Assembly (NCBI GenBank): GCA_013204265.1
Contig: JABMOG010000040.1
Coordinates: 1 to 52,345 of the forward strand
Direction: 5' to 3'
DNA length: 52,345 nt
DNA from: Rhodospirillales bacterium
GTDB lineage: Bacteria > Pseudomonadota > Alphaproteobacteria > Rhodospirillales > Casp-alpha2
The notes beneath the pieces are model-generated. The model was not told the origin of the DNA and searched no databases. It worked only from the letters and a program-made list of their open reading frames with translations. A program made the position numbers and the translations under genes. Each line of letters opens with the position of its first letter. The stretch's first letter is position 1. Below are positions 16,444 through 25,804 of this stretch, piece by piece.

Positions 16444-18198
16444 ATGATCGAAACCGACACCGGCCCCCGCCTGTATTTGTCTCGTCTGGACAACGATTAC
16501 GATTCCGCCAAGGACATCGTGTGTTCTCTCAGCTGTTTCACCGGTTTTGAAGAACGCTTCGACGATTGGCGAGATATTGAATTCCGCGACCCGTTCGCAA
16601 CCTATGAAGAAATTGAGGACGCCTCCGAAGCTGTCAGGAAGTTCAACTCCCATTGGGTAAACACCCACGCGGATGCTTTGAACCAAAGGCATGGCACGAA
16701 TTATTCCCGAGGGTTCTGGTATATTCTGGTCACACCCTGGCTATCGGAACTGGTGCAATATGCGTGGTCCATGTACCGAGTGCTCGATTCTGTCGTTACC
16801 GATCATCGCGAACAACAGGTGACAGCAAAAGTTTGGCGGGACGATCACCGTTGGAATTTCTCGGACGTTGGTGATTTTTACACACGCGGCACATATCACC
16901 CGCTTTTCGACTGGTGGCTGCGGTCGCGGATACTGATGGCAATAGCGCCGCAGGGTTGGCAATTGACCGCCGCCGCCCCGACCGCTGCTGAAATTGACAC
17001 TAACCGGCAACTGACACTGGCCCAGTCGAGCGACCAATTCTGGTCACACCGGTTTATTGGCAAGGCACGCGAATCCCTGGCCTTCACGGTTATCAATGGT
17101 GCCCGGCTGTCGGCCATACCCCTAGCCCTGTTCACCAACTTGCTGCCGAAAAAGCAGGCGGCACCGATCGACCCGACGGCATGGCTGGAAGATGATTTCG
17201 ACCCGGCGGTGGTTTTCCCGCAAGCTTTCCTGAATGTTCTCGAAAAGATCATTGACGATACCACCCCCCGATATCTGACGGACGGCTTCGCGTCGCTGAT
17301 TGCGCGTGCCGGCAAGACACGATTTGTCAAAGGCCGCGTGCGCTTTGGCACCTTCGATTACGGCAACACCCGTGAAAGGGCCCAAGCCGCCCTTGGGCTG
17401 GAAGCCGGAGAGAAACTGGTTCAGGTCCAGCACGGCGGCGTTTATGGGACGCTCCGCGCCCACATGTCGCCCGGCGAAAACGAATATTTCGGCCATGCCT
17501 TCCTGACCTGGGGCTGGACCAATAACCAGGACTATCCGGGGCGACGCTACATTCCGGCAACATCACCGCTGTTGAGCTCGTTCGCCAATACCCACCAATT
17601 TCGTGATCGCACCCTGTTTATTGTCACCACCGCCTTCTGGACCGGATTGCAACGTATTTTTACCGGCCCGCGACCAAGCCGGATTGTTGCCTGGCGTGAT
17701 CAAAAAGTGACACTGATAAAATCCCTGGATGCGAGCATCATCGCCGACATCCGATATCGGCCCTATCCGCGAAAGCAGGACAATGAAGGCGAGCTCGATA
17801 ACGAGGCGTTCATCTCTCGGCAATGTCCGGAAGTCGCCATCCATACCGGAAACCTGTTGCAGGACCTTAAAGGTTGCCGGTTACAAATTCTCGATCATCC
17901 GGGGACGACGCTGAACATTTCCTTCGCCGCCGGTATTCCAACCATCTGTGTGTGGGATGACGAAACATGGGCGTTGTCATCCAATGCCCGACCCGTGTTT
18001 GAAACCATGGCGCAAAACAACATGTTTTTTGCCACCCCCGAGGCGGCGGCAGATTTCATCAACGCCAATTGGGACAATATTGAAGACTGGTGGTCCAGCG
18101 ATGCCGTTAAAAGCGCTCGCGCTAAATTCTGTCAGGAATTTGCGTATACCCGCCGCCTATGGTGGCTCGACTGGTTATCGGTATTGAGAAAAATTTGA
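16444..18198 (+). CDS. LIC12162-family putative transferase
   Basis: The 584-aa protein resembles the LIC12162 family found in Leptospira and other surface-glycan loci. N-terminal marks are LYLSRLDNDY and NSHWVNTHADALN...GTNYSRGFWYILVTPWL. The C-terminal half has a GT-B-like look: VQVQHGGVYG, and LQILDHPGTTLNISFAAGIPT with an acceptor/donor-site type turn. It may be a glycosyltransferase acting on nonulosonate-type sugars; the reaction is not established. ATG 16444 is used; GTG 16414 is possible and neither has a clear ribosome-binding site. Confidence 0.65.
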   Translation: MIETDTGPRLYLSRLDNDYDSAKDIVCSLSCFTGFEERFDDWRDIEFRDPFATYEEIEDASEAVRKFNSHWVNTHADALNQRHGTNYSRGFWYILVTPWLSELVQYAWSMYRVLDSVVTDHREQQVTAKVWRDDHRWNFSDVGDFYTRGTYHPLFDWWLRSRILMAIAPQGWQLTAAAPTAAEIDTNRQLTLAQSSDQFWSHRFIGKARESLAFTVINGARLSAIPLALFTNLLPKKQAAPIDPTAWLEDDFDPAVVFPQAFLNVLEKIIDDTTPRYLTDGFASLIARAGKTRFVKGRVRFGTFDYGNTRERAQAALGLEAGEKLVQVQHGGVYGTLRAHMSPGENEYFGHAFLTWGWTNNQDYPGRRYIPATSPLLSSFANTHQFRDRTLFIVTTAFWTGLQRIFTGPRPSRIVAWRDQKVTLIKSLDASIIADIRYRPYPRKQDNEGELDNEAFISRQCPEVAIHTGNLLQDLKGCRLQILDHPGTTLNISFAAGIPTICVWDDETWALSSNARPVFETMAQNNMFFATPEAAADFINANWDNIEDWWSSDAVKSARAKFCQEFAYTRRLWWLDWLSVLRKI

Positions 18199-18200
18199 TC

Positions 18201-20237
18201 ATGACAAATCTTGCGATTATTCAAGCCCGAATGGGGTCGTCGCGGTTGCCGGGAAAGGTCCTGAAAGACTTGAACGGCCGGCCCGTTCTCGGTTGGGTGG
18301 TTCGGGCCGTACAGGCCGTGTCTGGTATCGACCGGGTCGCTGTAGCCACGTCTACAAATTCCGAAGATGACCGGATCGCCGAATGGTGTGGGCAAAACGG
18401 CATCATCTGTCATCGGGGTTCGGAAAAAGATGTCCTGGATCGTTTTGCCGAGACGGTTCGCGCCGAACAAGCGACGACGGTTATGCGGGTGACTGCCGAT
18501 TGCCCGTTTTTGGATCCGAAAATATGTGGCGACGTGCTGGCCTTGTTACAGCGCAGCGAGCTCGATTATACCTGCAATGTCGATCCGCCGACCTGGCCCG
18601 ATGGGCTGGATTGCGAGGCGATGACGGCGCGCGCACTACTTGCCGCCGCCGATGAAGCCACCGAACTGTTTGATCGCGAGCACGTGACCGCGTTCATCCG
18701 CGCCAATCGCCACCGCTTTGCCGCCGGCAACGTCACCTGTCCGGTGCCGGGCCTGCAGGATCACCGCTGGACCCTGGACACTCCGGCCGACTATGACCAC
18801 ATTTCGGCCCTGGCCGAAGGCTTGACCGGCGACGGGCCGCCATCCTATCTGGACGTCCTGGAAGCCAGTGATCGGCTCGCCGCGAGCGATCACGGTCCGG
18901 TCGATGCGGGTCGGTCAAAAAGCCCCTGGCAGCGCACGTTCGAAGACAGGCACGCCACTTATGATGCGTCGCAAGCGTTGTTCGAACGGGCCAAGGCCGT
19001 TATTCCGCTGGCTTCGCAAACGTTTTCGAAAAGCCATATCCAGTACCCGCAAGGCCAAGCGCCACTGTTCTTGTCGCACGGGCGTGGCGGCCGGGTTTGG
19101 GATGTCGATGGCAATGAATTCGTCGACATGGTCGGCGGCTTGCTGCCGGTTGTGCTGGGCTACAACGATCCCGATGTGGACGAGGCGATCCGCCATCAGC
19201 TGGATCGGGGCATCACGTTTAGCCTGGCCAGCGAACTGGAAGTCGACCTGGCCGAACGCCTGGTCGACATTATCCCGTGTGCCGAAATGACCCGTTTCGG
19301 CAAGAACGGCAGCGACGCGACTTCGGCGGCTGTCCGTATCGCGCGCGCACATACCGGGCGCGATCATATCGCCGTTTGCGGCTATCACGGCTGGCAGGAC
19401 TGGTACATCGGTTCGACCACCCGCAACAAGGGCGTGCCAAAGGCCGTTCGTGAATTGACCCATCCGTTTCCGTTCAATGACCTTGATGTCCTGAACAAAT
19501 TGTTTTCAGAACATCAGGGCGGTATTGCCGCGGTCATCATGGAACCCATGAATGTTACCGAACCAGCGGACGGTTATTTCGAAAGTGTTCGCGAACTGGC
19601 TCATGATAACGGCGCGCTGTTTATCTTCGATGAAATCATCACCGGCTTTCGCTATGGGTTGGGTGGGGCCCAGGAACTGTTCGGGGTGACCCCAGACCTG
19701 GCCGCCTTCGGCAAGGCCATGGGCAACGGCATGCCCATTTCCGCCGTTGTCGGACGGGCCGACCTGATGGCGGAAATGGAAGAAATTTTCTTTTCATCGA
19801 CCTTCGGTGGCGAGGCTCTTTCATTGGCCGCCGCCATCGCCACCATCGACAAGATGAAACGCGAACCGGTTATCGAAACCCTGTGGCGGTCTGGAAAAAC
19901 GTTGATCGACGGTATCGAAAAACGAATCGCCGAACACGGGCTTGGCGATTGTTTGTCCATGTGCGGCAAGCCACCGTGGTCGCTGCTGGCCATGACGGAC
20001 CATGCGCACGCCAGTAAGGACGCAATCAAGACCCTGTTCATCGGTGAAATGCTCAACGCCGGGATTCTAATTCAAGCCAGCCATAATATGAGCTATGCCC
20101 ACGAAGATCATGACCTGGCCGCGGTGCTTGCCGGATATGATCGCGCGCTGGGGCGCATCGCCGAGGAAATAAAACGCGGCAATGTGGATGGGCGACTGGG
20201 CAACGCCATCATTCGTCCAATCTTTACCGTTCGCTAG
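18201..20237 (+). CDS. SpsF-like cytidylyltransferase fused to GSA-type aminotransferase
   Basis: The 678-aa fusion has two parts. Residues 1-240 are a SpsF/KdsB-like nucleotidyltransferase (IIQARMGSSRLPGKVL; RVTADCPFLDP; FDREHVTAFI; WTLDTPADYDHI). Residues about 255-678 are a class III aminotransferase related to glutamate-1-semialdehyde aminomutase (GRVWDVDGNEFVDMVGG; IFDEIITGFR; AAFGKAMGNGMP with K505 as PLP lysine). The first part may activate a sugar or nonulosonate with CTP; the second may move an amino group on a keto sugar. The fusion suggests consecutive steps. ATG 18201, two bases after the previous stop, is chosen because the SpsF motif begins there. Confidence 0.85.
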   Translation: MTNLAIIQARMGSSRLPGKVLKDLNGRPVLGWVVRAVQAVSGIDRVAVATSTNSEDDRIAEWCGQNGIICHRGSEKDVLDRFAETVRAEQATTVMRVTADCPFLDPKICGDVLALLQRSELDYTCNVDPPTWPDGLDCEAMTARALLAAADEATELFDREHVTAFIRANRHRFAAGNVTCPVPGLQDHRWTLDTPADYDHISALAEGLTGDGPPSYLDVLEASDRLAASDHGPVDAGRSKSPWQRTFEDRHATYDASQALFERAKAVIPLASQTFSKSHIQYPQGQAPLFLSHGRGGRVWDVDGNEFVDMVGGLLPVVLGYNDPDVDEAIRHQLDRGITFSLASELEVDLAERLVDIIPCAEMTRFGKNGSDATSAAVRIARAHTGRDHIAVCGYHGWQDWYIGSTTRNKGVPKAVRELTHPFPFNDLDVLNKLFSEHQGGIAAVIMEPMNVTEPADGYFESVRELAHDNGALFIFDEIITGFRYGLGGAQELFGVTPDLAAFGKAMGNGMPISAVVGRADLMAEMEEIFFSSTFGGEALSLAAAIATIDKMKREPVIETLWRSGKTLIDGIEKRIAEHGLGDCLSMCGKPPWSLLAMTDHAHASKDAIKTLFIGEMLNAGILIQASHNMSYAHEDHDLAAVLAGYDRALGRIAEEIKRGNVDGRLGNAIIRPIFTVR

Positions 20238-20252
20238 GCGTCAATCAACATC

Positions 20253-20870
20253 ATGCTCAGTATTATCGAAACACAAACCAGCAACACCCGTTCGGTGACC
20301 AACGCTTTCAACAAGCTTGGCGTGGAAACGACGCTCATATCCGACCCCGATGATCTGGCGGACGCCACGGCGATCATTCTGCCCGGCGTCGGGGCTTTCG
20401 AACCGGCGATGGCGTATCTGAATGAAACAGGCATGGCCGATGCCTTGCGCAGCCGCAGCGCCGACGAAATTCCGGTGTTGGGCATTTGCCTAGGCATGCA
20501 GCTTCTGGGCGATGCCAGCGATGAAAATGGCAGTCATTCCGGTCTTGGTCTGATTCCTGGTCGCATTGTCCGCCTGCCTGATACGGCGGGCCCTTGCCGG
20601 GTTCCCAATATCGGCTGGCACGACACCACACCGAGTGGTAACGGCCAATTGTTTACGGGCCGTCCGAGCGCAAGTTTTTATTACGTCCACAGCTATCACT
20701 TCGTATGCGAGAACCCGGCGCATGGTGCGGCGACGTTCGATTTTTGCGGCGTTCCCGTGAACGGCGCGGTCGAGCGCGACAACATCTTCGGGGTCCAGTT
20801 TCATCCGGAAAAAAGCCAGGACGACGGGCTTGAATTGCTTGCCGCGTTTGTCAAAAGAATTCGGACATAG
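20253..20870 (+). CDS. HisH-like glutamine amidotransferase (acetamidino sugar synthesis)
   Basis: The 205-aa class I glutaminase has catalytic Cys79 in GICLGMQLL and the pair H184/E186 in QFHPEKS. LPGVGAFEPAM and FYYVHSYHF are HisH-like. No other histidine genes are near. The following gene fuses a HisF-like barrel to a PseA-type sugar amidotransferase, so this subunit should supply ammonia from glutamine for amidine formation, as HisH2/HisF2/WbpG do in the Pseudomonas aeruginosa B-band O-antigen. The 5-bp gap to the partner supports co-production. Confidence 0.88.
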   Translation: MLSIIETQTSNTRSVTNAFNKLGVETTLISDPDDLADATAIILPGVGAFEPAMAYLNETGMADALRSRSADEIPVLGICLGMQLLGDASDENGSHSGLGLIPGRIVRLPDTAGPCRVPNIGWHDTTPSGNGQLFTGRPSASFYYVHSYHFVCENPAHGAATFDFCGVPVNGAVERDNIFGVQFHPEKSQDDGLELLAAFVKRIRT

Positions 20871-20875
20871 CCACC

Positions 20876-22927
20876 ATGTACCAGCATCGCCTCATACCCT
20901 GCATTTTGTTGAAGAACGGATTGATCGTCCGCAGCCAGGGATTTAAGACCCATCAGATCATCGGCAACCCGGTCAGTACCATATCGCGGCTGTCCAACTG
21001 GAACGTCGACGAACTTGTTGTGCTGGATATCAGCAGCGATGATTTTCACGATCGCGGCCGCGAAGACCACGGCGTGCGCTATGACGGATCAACGACCATC
21101 GATATCCTGCGCCACATCGCCGAGGTCTGTTTCATGCCGCTGGCCTTCGGCGGTCGCATCAGGACCATCGAGGACATTCGCGACCGGTTGGCGGCGGGAG
21201 CCGATAAATGCGTCATCAACAGTGAAGCGTTGGAACGGCCGGCTTTCATCGAAGAAGCCGCCCGCCAATTCGGCACACAATGTATCGTCGTGTCCATCGA
21301 TGCCCTGCGCCACGACGATGGCCGGTTGGAAGTATTCAGCCATGGCGGCGAGCGCGCGACGGGCATGACACCGGCGGATTGGGCGCGCCAGGCCGAAGAG
21401 CTGGGTGCTGGTGAAATTTTCCTCAACAGCATCGACCGGGACGGCACAGGCAAAGGTTACGACCTGGATTTGATCCGCAGTGTTACCGAAGCGGTATCGA
21501 TCCCCGTTATCGCCTGTGGCGGGGCCGGGGCGTACGAGCATTTGCCTGCCGCCGTTATCGAAGGCGGCGCGGCGGCGGTATCGGCGGCCAACATTTTCCA
21601 CTTCTTCGAGCTGAGCTATCCTTACGCGAAGAAGGCCTGTCTTAATGCGGGCCTGGCCATGCGCGGCATCGGCCTGGACAGCACATATTTCCCCCGCGAA
21701 CCGGTTTATGACCACGCCATCGAAGACCGGGCAATCGAAAAAAGACTGGCCCAGGCAAAGGCCGGGACCGGCCCGGCGCGGACAATGGAAAACGCCGCCA
21801 AGGTGACCTGGTGTTCGCGTTGCGTTTATCCGTCGTCTTCGGCGTCGTACCTTGAAATGACCGACGACGGCGTCTGTACGGGCTGTCAAACGGGCGCCGA
21901 CAGGAAAGGTTTCGATGAAGCTGAACTGGCCCGTCGCCAGGGCTTGTTGAAAACCATTTTGGAAAGCACCCGCAGTGCCGATGGCTCACGCCACGATTGC
22001 GTCATCGGCGTCAGCGGCGGCAAGGACAGTTATTTCCAGACCCACTACATCAAGAATGTCATGGGCCTGAACCCGCTGCTGGTGACTTACTACGGAAATA
22101 ATTTCACCGACGTCGGCCATCGCAATCTGTACCGTATGAAGGAAGTTTTCGATGTCGATCACATTATTGTCCAGCCCGGTGTCGATACTTTAAAGAAACT
22201 CAATCGTCTGGGCTTCATCGCCATGGGCGACATGAATTGGCACAACCATGTCGGTTTGACCACCAACCCCATGCGGGTCGCCGTGCAAAACAAAATTCCG
22301 CTGGTTATCTGGGGCGAGCACGGCGAGACCGATATCAGCGGCCAGTTTTCCATGAACGACTTTCTGGAATTCACTTATCGCAACCGCCTGGAACACGAAG
22401 CGCGCAGTTTTGAATGGACCTACATGGTCGGCCGCGAAGGGCTTAGGAAACAGGATTTGGTGCTTTGGCAATATCCTTCCGACCAGGAAATTATCGATGT
22501 CGGCCTGCGCGGTATCTATTTGGGAAATTACATCGCGTGGCAAAGCAACGAGCATCTGAAGTTCGTCATCGAAAACTATGGCTTTGAAGTAAACGACGAG
22601 CCGTTCGAGCGAACCTACCGGACCGGTTCCAACCTGGATGACATGCATGAAAACGGCATGCACGATTACCTGAAGTTCATCAAATTCGGCTATGGGCGGT
22701 GCACCGACCATGCCTCGAAAGACATCCGCAGCGGCGACATGACGCGCGACAAGGGCATCGAACTGGTGCGCAAACACGATCACATCAAATCACGCGACCT
22801 GGTTCGCTGGCTGGAATATGTGGGCATGACGGAAGACGAATTTGACCGCATCGCCGACACCTTCCGCGACCCGCGTGTGTGGCGTCGGGGTGACGACGGC
22901 TGGATCAAAGATAACCTGTGGGATTAG
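20876..22927 (+). CDS. HisF-like ammonia channel fused to PseA/WbpG N-acetyl sugar amidotransferase
   Basis: The 683-aa fusion starts with a HisF-like (beta/alpha)8 barrel (1-265). One HisF catalytic aspartate is missing (RLIPCILLKNG: Leu11 where HisF has Asp11), while the second is kept (D142 in VVSIDALR), so imidazole glycerol phosphate synthesis is unlikely. Residues about 305-683 are a PseA/WbuX/WbpG-type amidotransferase with two CxxC pairs (C313/C316, C334/C337) and the PP-loop SGGKDS (380-385) for ATP. It should turn an N-acetyl group into an acetamidino group using ammonia from the HisH-like partner. Usually these are separate genes. Confidence 0.88.
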   Translation: MYQHRLIPCILLKNGLIVRSQGFKTHQIIGNPVSTISRLSNWNVDELVVLDISSDDFHDRGREDHGVRYDGSTTIDILRHIAEVCFMPLAFGGRIRTIEDIRDRLAAGADKCVINSEALERPAFIEEAARQFGTQCIVVSIDALRHDDGRLEVFSHGGERATGMTPADWARQAEELGAGEIFLNSIDRDGTGKGYDLDLIRSVTEAVSIPVIACGGAGAYEHLPAAVIEGGAAAVSAANIFHFFELSYPYAKKACLNAGLAMRGIGLDSTYFPREPVYDHAIEDRAIEKRLAQAKAGTGPARTMENAAKVTWCSRCVYPSSSASYLEMTDDGVCTGCQTGADRKGFDEAELARRQGLLKTILESTRSADGSRHDCVIGVSGGKDSYFQTHYIKNVMGLNPLLVTYYGNNFTDVGHRNLYRMKEVFDVDHIIVQPGVDTLKKLNRLGFIAMGDMNWHNHVGLTTNPMRVAVQNKIPLVIWGEHGETDISGQFSMNDFLEFTYRNRLEHEARSFEWTYMVGREGLRKQDLVLWQYPSDQEIIDVGLRGIYLGNYIAWQSNEHLKFVIENYGFEVNDEPFERTYRTGSNLDDMHENGMHDYLKFIKFGYGRCTDHASKDIRSGDMTRDKGIELVRKHDHIKSRDLVRWLEYVGMTEDEFDRIADTFRDPRVWRRGDDGWIKDNLWD

Positions 22928-22937
22928 ACCCGAACAC

Positions 22938-24803
22938 ATGACCGAGATCTTAAAAAAACTATGGAGCATACTCGATGCGCCGGTGCGTGGCCGCACGGGG
23001 TTGTTGCTGTTTCTGTTTCTGCTCGGCGGTGTGCTCGAAGCACTTGGTGTCGGCATGATTATTCCGATCCTGCAGGTCATTACCGATTCCGAACGAGTCG
23101 CCGCCATACCGGGCTTGAAGGCGATCTTCGGTTTCCTGGGTGCCGACGGCCCGGAATCCATGCTACTGGCGTGTGTCGCTATATTGGCGGCGGCCTTCAT
23201 CTTCAAAAATCTGGTCATGTTGGCGACGGTGTTCTTTATGCAGCAGACGGTGTCCCATGGTATGGCGCGGCTGACCATCCGGATGTTTCGGGAATACCTG
23301 AACAGCCCCTATCATTTTCACCTGATGAACAATTCCTCGACGTTGCTTCGGAACATCGTCGAACTGCCGAAAGAAGTTTATGGATCGCTGCTGGGGCCGC
23401 TGCTCAGGCTGATAACCGAACTGGTTAGCGTGATCGCAATCGGCGCCCTGCTGGTGGCGGTTCAGCCTTGGGCTACTTTGGTCATGGCAACAGTCGTCGT
23501 CGTCGCCATCTTGATTTTCTTCCGGCTGTTTCGCGAACGCCTCTCTCGCTGGGGGCGGGATCGTCAGGAATTGATTCGTTCCATGCTCAACCAGACGACC
23601 CAATCGGTACACGCCGTTCGCGAAATCAAACTGTCTAACAGTGGCGGGTTTTTCACGGATCTTTTTTTCGATACCAACATGAAATGGGCACGGTTGCGGA
23701 TTCTCGCCGAAATCGTCCGTGCCATGCCGCGCGCCATGATCGAAATCGTCGTCGTCTGTATTATGGTCGGGGGTACATATTATTTTCTGGCCAATGGCAT
23801 GCAAAGCGACGAATTGCTGTCGGTGATGGGGCTGTTTGCGTTAGCGGCCATTCGCCTGATGCCGTCGGCCAGCCACATTTCGCTTAACGTCGCCGACCTG
23901 CACTACAACGGCGCCGTCATTGACCTGCTGCACCAGGACATAGCGAAATTTCAAAATTTCAAAAATCAGTCGAAGGACCGCGAGTCGGGCGGCGATATTC
24001 CGTTTACGCAAAGTATCGACATAAAGGGGCTGAGTTACGTCTATCCCGCGTCGGAAGAGGCCAGCCTTAAGGACATTTCGCTGATCATTGAAAAAGGCGA
24101 AGCCGTCGCCTTCGTCGGGGCATCGGGGGCGGGTAAAACCACCCTGGCCAATCTGCTCATCGGGCTGCTTGAACCTTCCGAAGGCAGTATTTCCGTGGAT
24201 GGCCGAGCGATCGACTGCGCATCGCGGCGCTGGCAGGAAAAGATAGGCTATATTCCCCAGGACATTTACCTGATCGATGACACGCTCAGGGCCAACATCG
24301 CCTTCGGGTTCAGCCCTGCCAATACGGATGTTGCCGTCATCGACCGCGCCGTCGCCGCTTCTCAGCTAGACCTGGTCGTGGAAGCCTTGCCCGATGGCCT
24401 TGAAACCCAATTGGGCGAACATGGCGTACGTTTATCGGGCGGCCAACGGCAGCGCGTTTCCATCGCCCGAGCGCTTTATGGTGATCCGGAAATTCTGGTC
24501 ATGGACGAGGCGACATCGGCGCTGGATGCCGAAACCGAAGAGGCCGTTACCGAACCGATCAGGAAACTTCGCGGCGACAAGACAACTATCATCATCGCCC
24601 ACCGCCTGAGCACGGTCATGCACTGCGACCGCATATTTTACATGGAAGACGGCGCCATCGCCGACAGCGGAACGTTTAGCGATCTGACGCAGAGAAACCC
24701 GAATTTCCGCAAACTGGTCGAGCTGATGGCGTTAAGGCCCGATACGCCACAAAAACCACTTGCCGGAGAGGTCGCCCCACCCCACATGGAATCGGTATCA
24801 TGA
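22938..24803 (+). CDS. ABC exporter / lipid-linked glycan flippase (PglK- or MsbA-like)
   Basis: The 621-aa half-transporter has about six membrane segments in residues 15-310 and a nucleotide-binding domain after 350. Walker A is GASGAGKTTL, the signature LSGGQRQRVSIARAL, Walker B ILVMDEATSALD and the H-loop IIAHRLST. Size and layout fit PglK-type flippases for undecaprenyl-linked oligosaccharides, but MsbA-like lipid export cannot be excluded. The start is ATG 22938 (MTEILKKLW); an upstream in-frame start would overlap the PseA gene. It overlaps the next gene by 4 bp (ATGA). No Wzx/Wzy pair is seen, so this may be the main glycan exporter. Confidence 0.85.
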   Translation: MTEILKKLWSILDAPVRGRTGLLLFLFLLGGVLEALGVGMIIPILQVITDSERVAAIPGLKAIFGFLGADGPESMLLACVAILAAAFIFKNLVMLATVFFMQQTVSHGMARLTIRMFREYLNSPYHFHLMNNSSTLLRNIVELPKEVYGSLLGPLLRLITELVSVIAIGALLVAVQPWATLVMATVVVVAILIFFRLFRERLSRWGRDRQELIRSMLNQTTQSVHAVREIKLSNSGGFFTDLFFDTNMKWARLRILAEIVRAMPRAMIEIVVVCIMVGGTYYFLANGMQSDELLSVMGLFALAAIRLMPSASHISLNVADLHYNGAVIDLLHQDIAKFQNFKNQSKDRESGGDIPFTQSIDIKGLSYVYPASEEASLKDISLIIEKGEAVAFVGASGAGKTTLANLLIGLLEPSEGSISVDGRAIDCASRRWQEKIGYIPQDIYLIDDTLRANIAFGFSPANTDVAVIDRAVAASQLDLVVEALPDGLETQLGEHGVRLSGGQRQRVSIARALYGDPEILVMDEATSALDAETEEAVTEPIRKLRGDKTTIIIAHRLSTVMHCDRIFYMEDGAIADSGTFSDLTQRNPNFRKLVELMALRPDTPQKPLAGEVAPPHMESVS

Positions 24804-25798
24804 GTATGAAAAAACGCGCCGATGCGCAGTACGCAACCAATCCGTCCAGCAATTTCCTGTGCGAAGTTCCGGCGCTGCCGAAGAACATGATGGTCGAGCT
24901 GTCGAACGCCTGCAATCATGCCTGTGTTTTTTGTCCTAACCCGGACATGCAGCGCAAGATCGGCCGCATCGACAAGAACCTGATGTTTCGGATTATGGCC
25001 GAAGCCCATGCCGGCGGAACATCAGATATCGGTTTTTACACGACCGGCGAGCCGTTTATCCACAAAGACCTGACCGCCTTCACGGCGGAAGCGAAAAGAA
25101 TCGGCTTCGTCTACACCTATATTTCCACCAACGGCGCGCTGGCCACCATCGAGAGGGCCAGCAAGGTGATCGACGCCGGGATGGACAGTATCAAGTTTTC
25201 CATTAACGCCGGATCGCGCGAGACCTACGCCAAAATTCACGCCCGCGACGAATGGGACCTGGTGATTGGCAACTTGCGCGACATTTCCAATTACCGCCAC
25301 GATCATGCGCCGAACCTGAAACTCTATATCACTTGTGTCGTGACCCAGGAAATGGAACACGAAGTCGACAGCATTCAGGAAATGCTGGGACCACTGGTCG
25401 ATGAAATCGCATTTGACCACTGCACCCCATTAGCCTTTCCCGACGAAAGCTGGGCGGCGGAAGGCTCGGTCTGCAACATGCCATTTAATCGAATGCATGT
25501 TACCTATGAAGGCTATCTGACGCTGTGTTGCGTGGATTTTCAAAACTATGTCGCCGTCGCTGACTTAAACGAAATGTCGGTCGCCGATGCATGGGCATCA
25601 CCGGCGTTTAGGGATATCCGCAGGCGGCATTTGGACAAGGACCTTTCGGGAACACTCTGTGGTAACTGCTGGCTTGGCCAGTCCGAACACATCAGCCCGC
25701 TGAACGAGGACTATGCCGATATTCTCGATTTTGACGCCTTCGAAAAGGAACAGCGCCAACGGGTCATGGAACAACTTCGGATCCCCGAGCGGGATTGA
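24800..25798 (+). CDS. Radical SAM/SPASM enzyme
   Basis: The 332-aa enzyme has ELSNACNHACVFC with C38, C42 and C45 holding the SAM-cleaving 4Fe-4S cluster. The barrel continues with GFYTTGEPF and TYISTNGA. Cysteines in LTLCCVD and LCGNCWLG form a SPASM-type C-terminal cluster site. In glycan loci such enzymes may deoxygenate, epimerise or dehydrogenate sugars; the substrate is unknown. Its start overlaps the ABC transporter stop. Confidence 0.85.
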   Translation: MSMKKRADAQYATNPSSNFLCEVPALPKNMMVELSNACNHACVFCPNPDMQRKIGRIDKNLMFRIMAEAHAGGTSDIGFYTTGEPFIHKDLTAFTAEAKRIGFVYTYISTNGALATIERASKVIDAGMDSIKFSINAGSRETYAKIHARDEWDLVIGNLRDISNYRHDHAPNLKLYITCVVTQEMEHEVDSIQEMLGPLVDEIAFDHCTPLAFPDESWAAEGSVCNMPFNRMHVTYEGYLTLCCVDFQNYVAVADLNEMSVADAWASPAFRDIRRRHLDKDLSGTLCGNCWLGQSEHISPLNEDYADILDFDAFEKEQRQRVMEQLRIPERD

Positions 25799-25804
25799 GA
25801 TAGA

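Noticed and set aside
20253-21680. Histidine biosynthesis (hisH-hisF)
   Set aside because: HisF Asp11 is Leu, the barrel is fused to a PseA-type enzyme, and no other histidine gene is nearby.
21089-21889. 266-codon minus-strand frame
   Set aside because: Antisense shadow of the HisF::PseA fusion gene.
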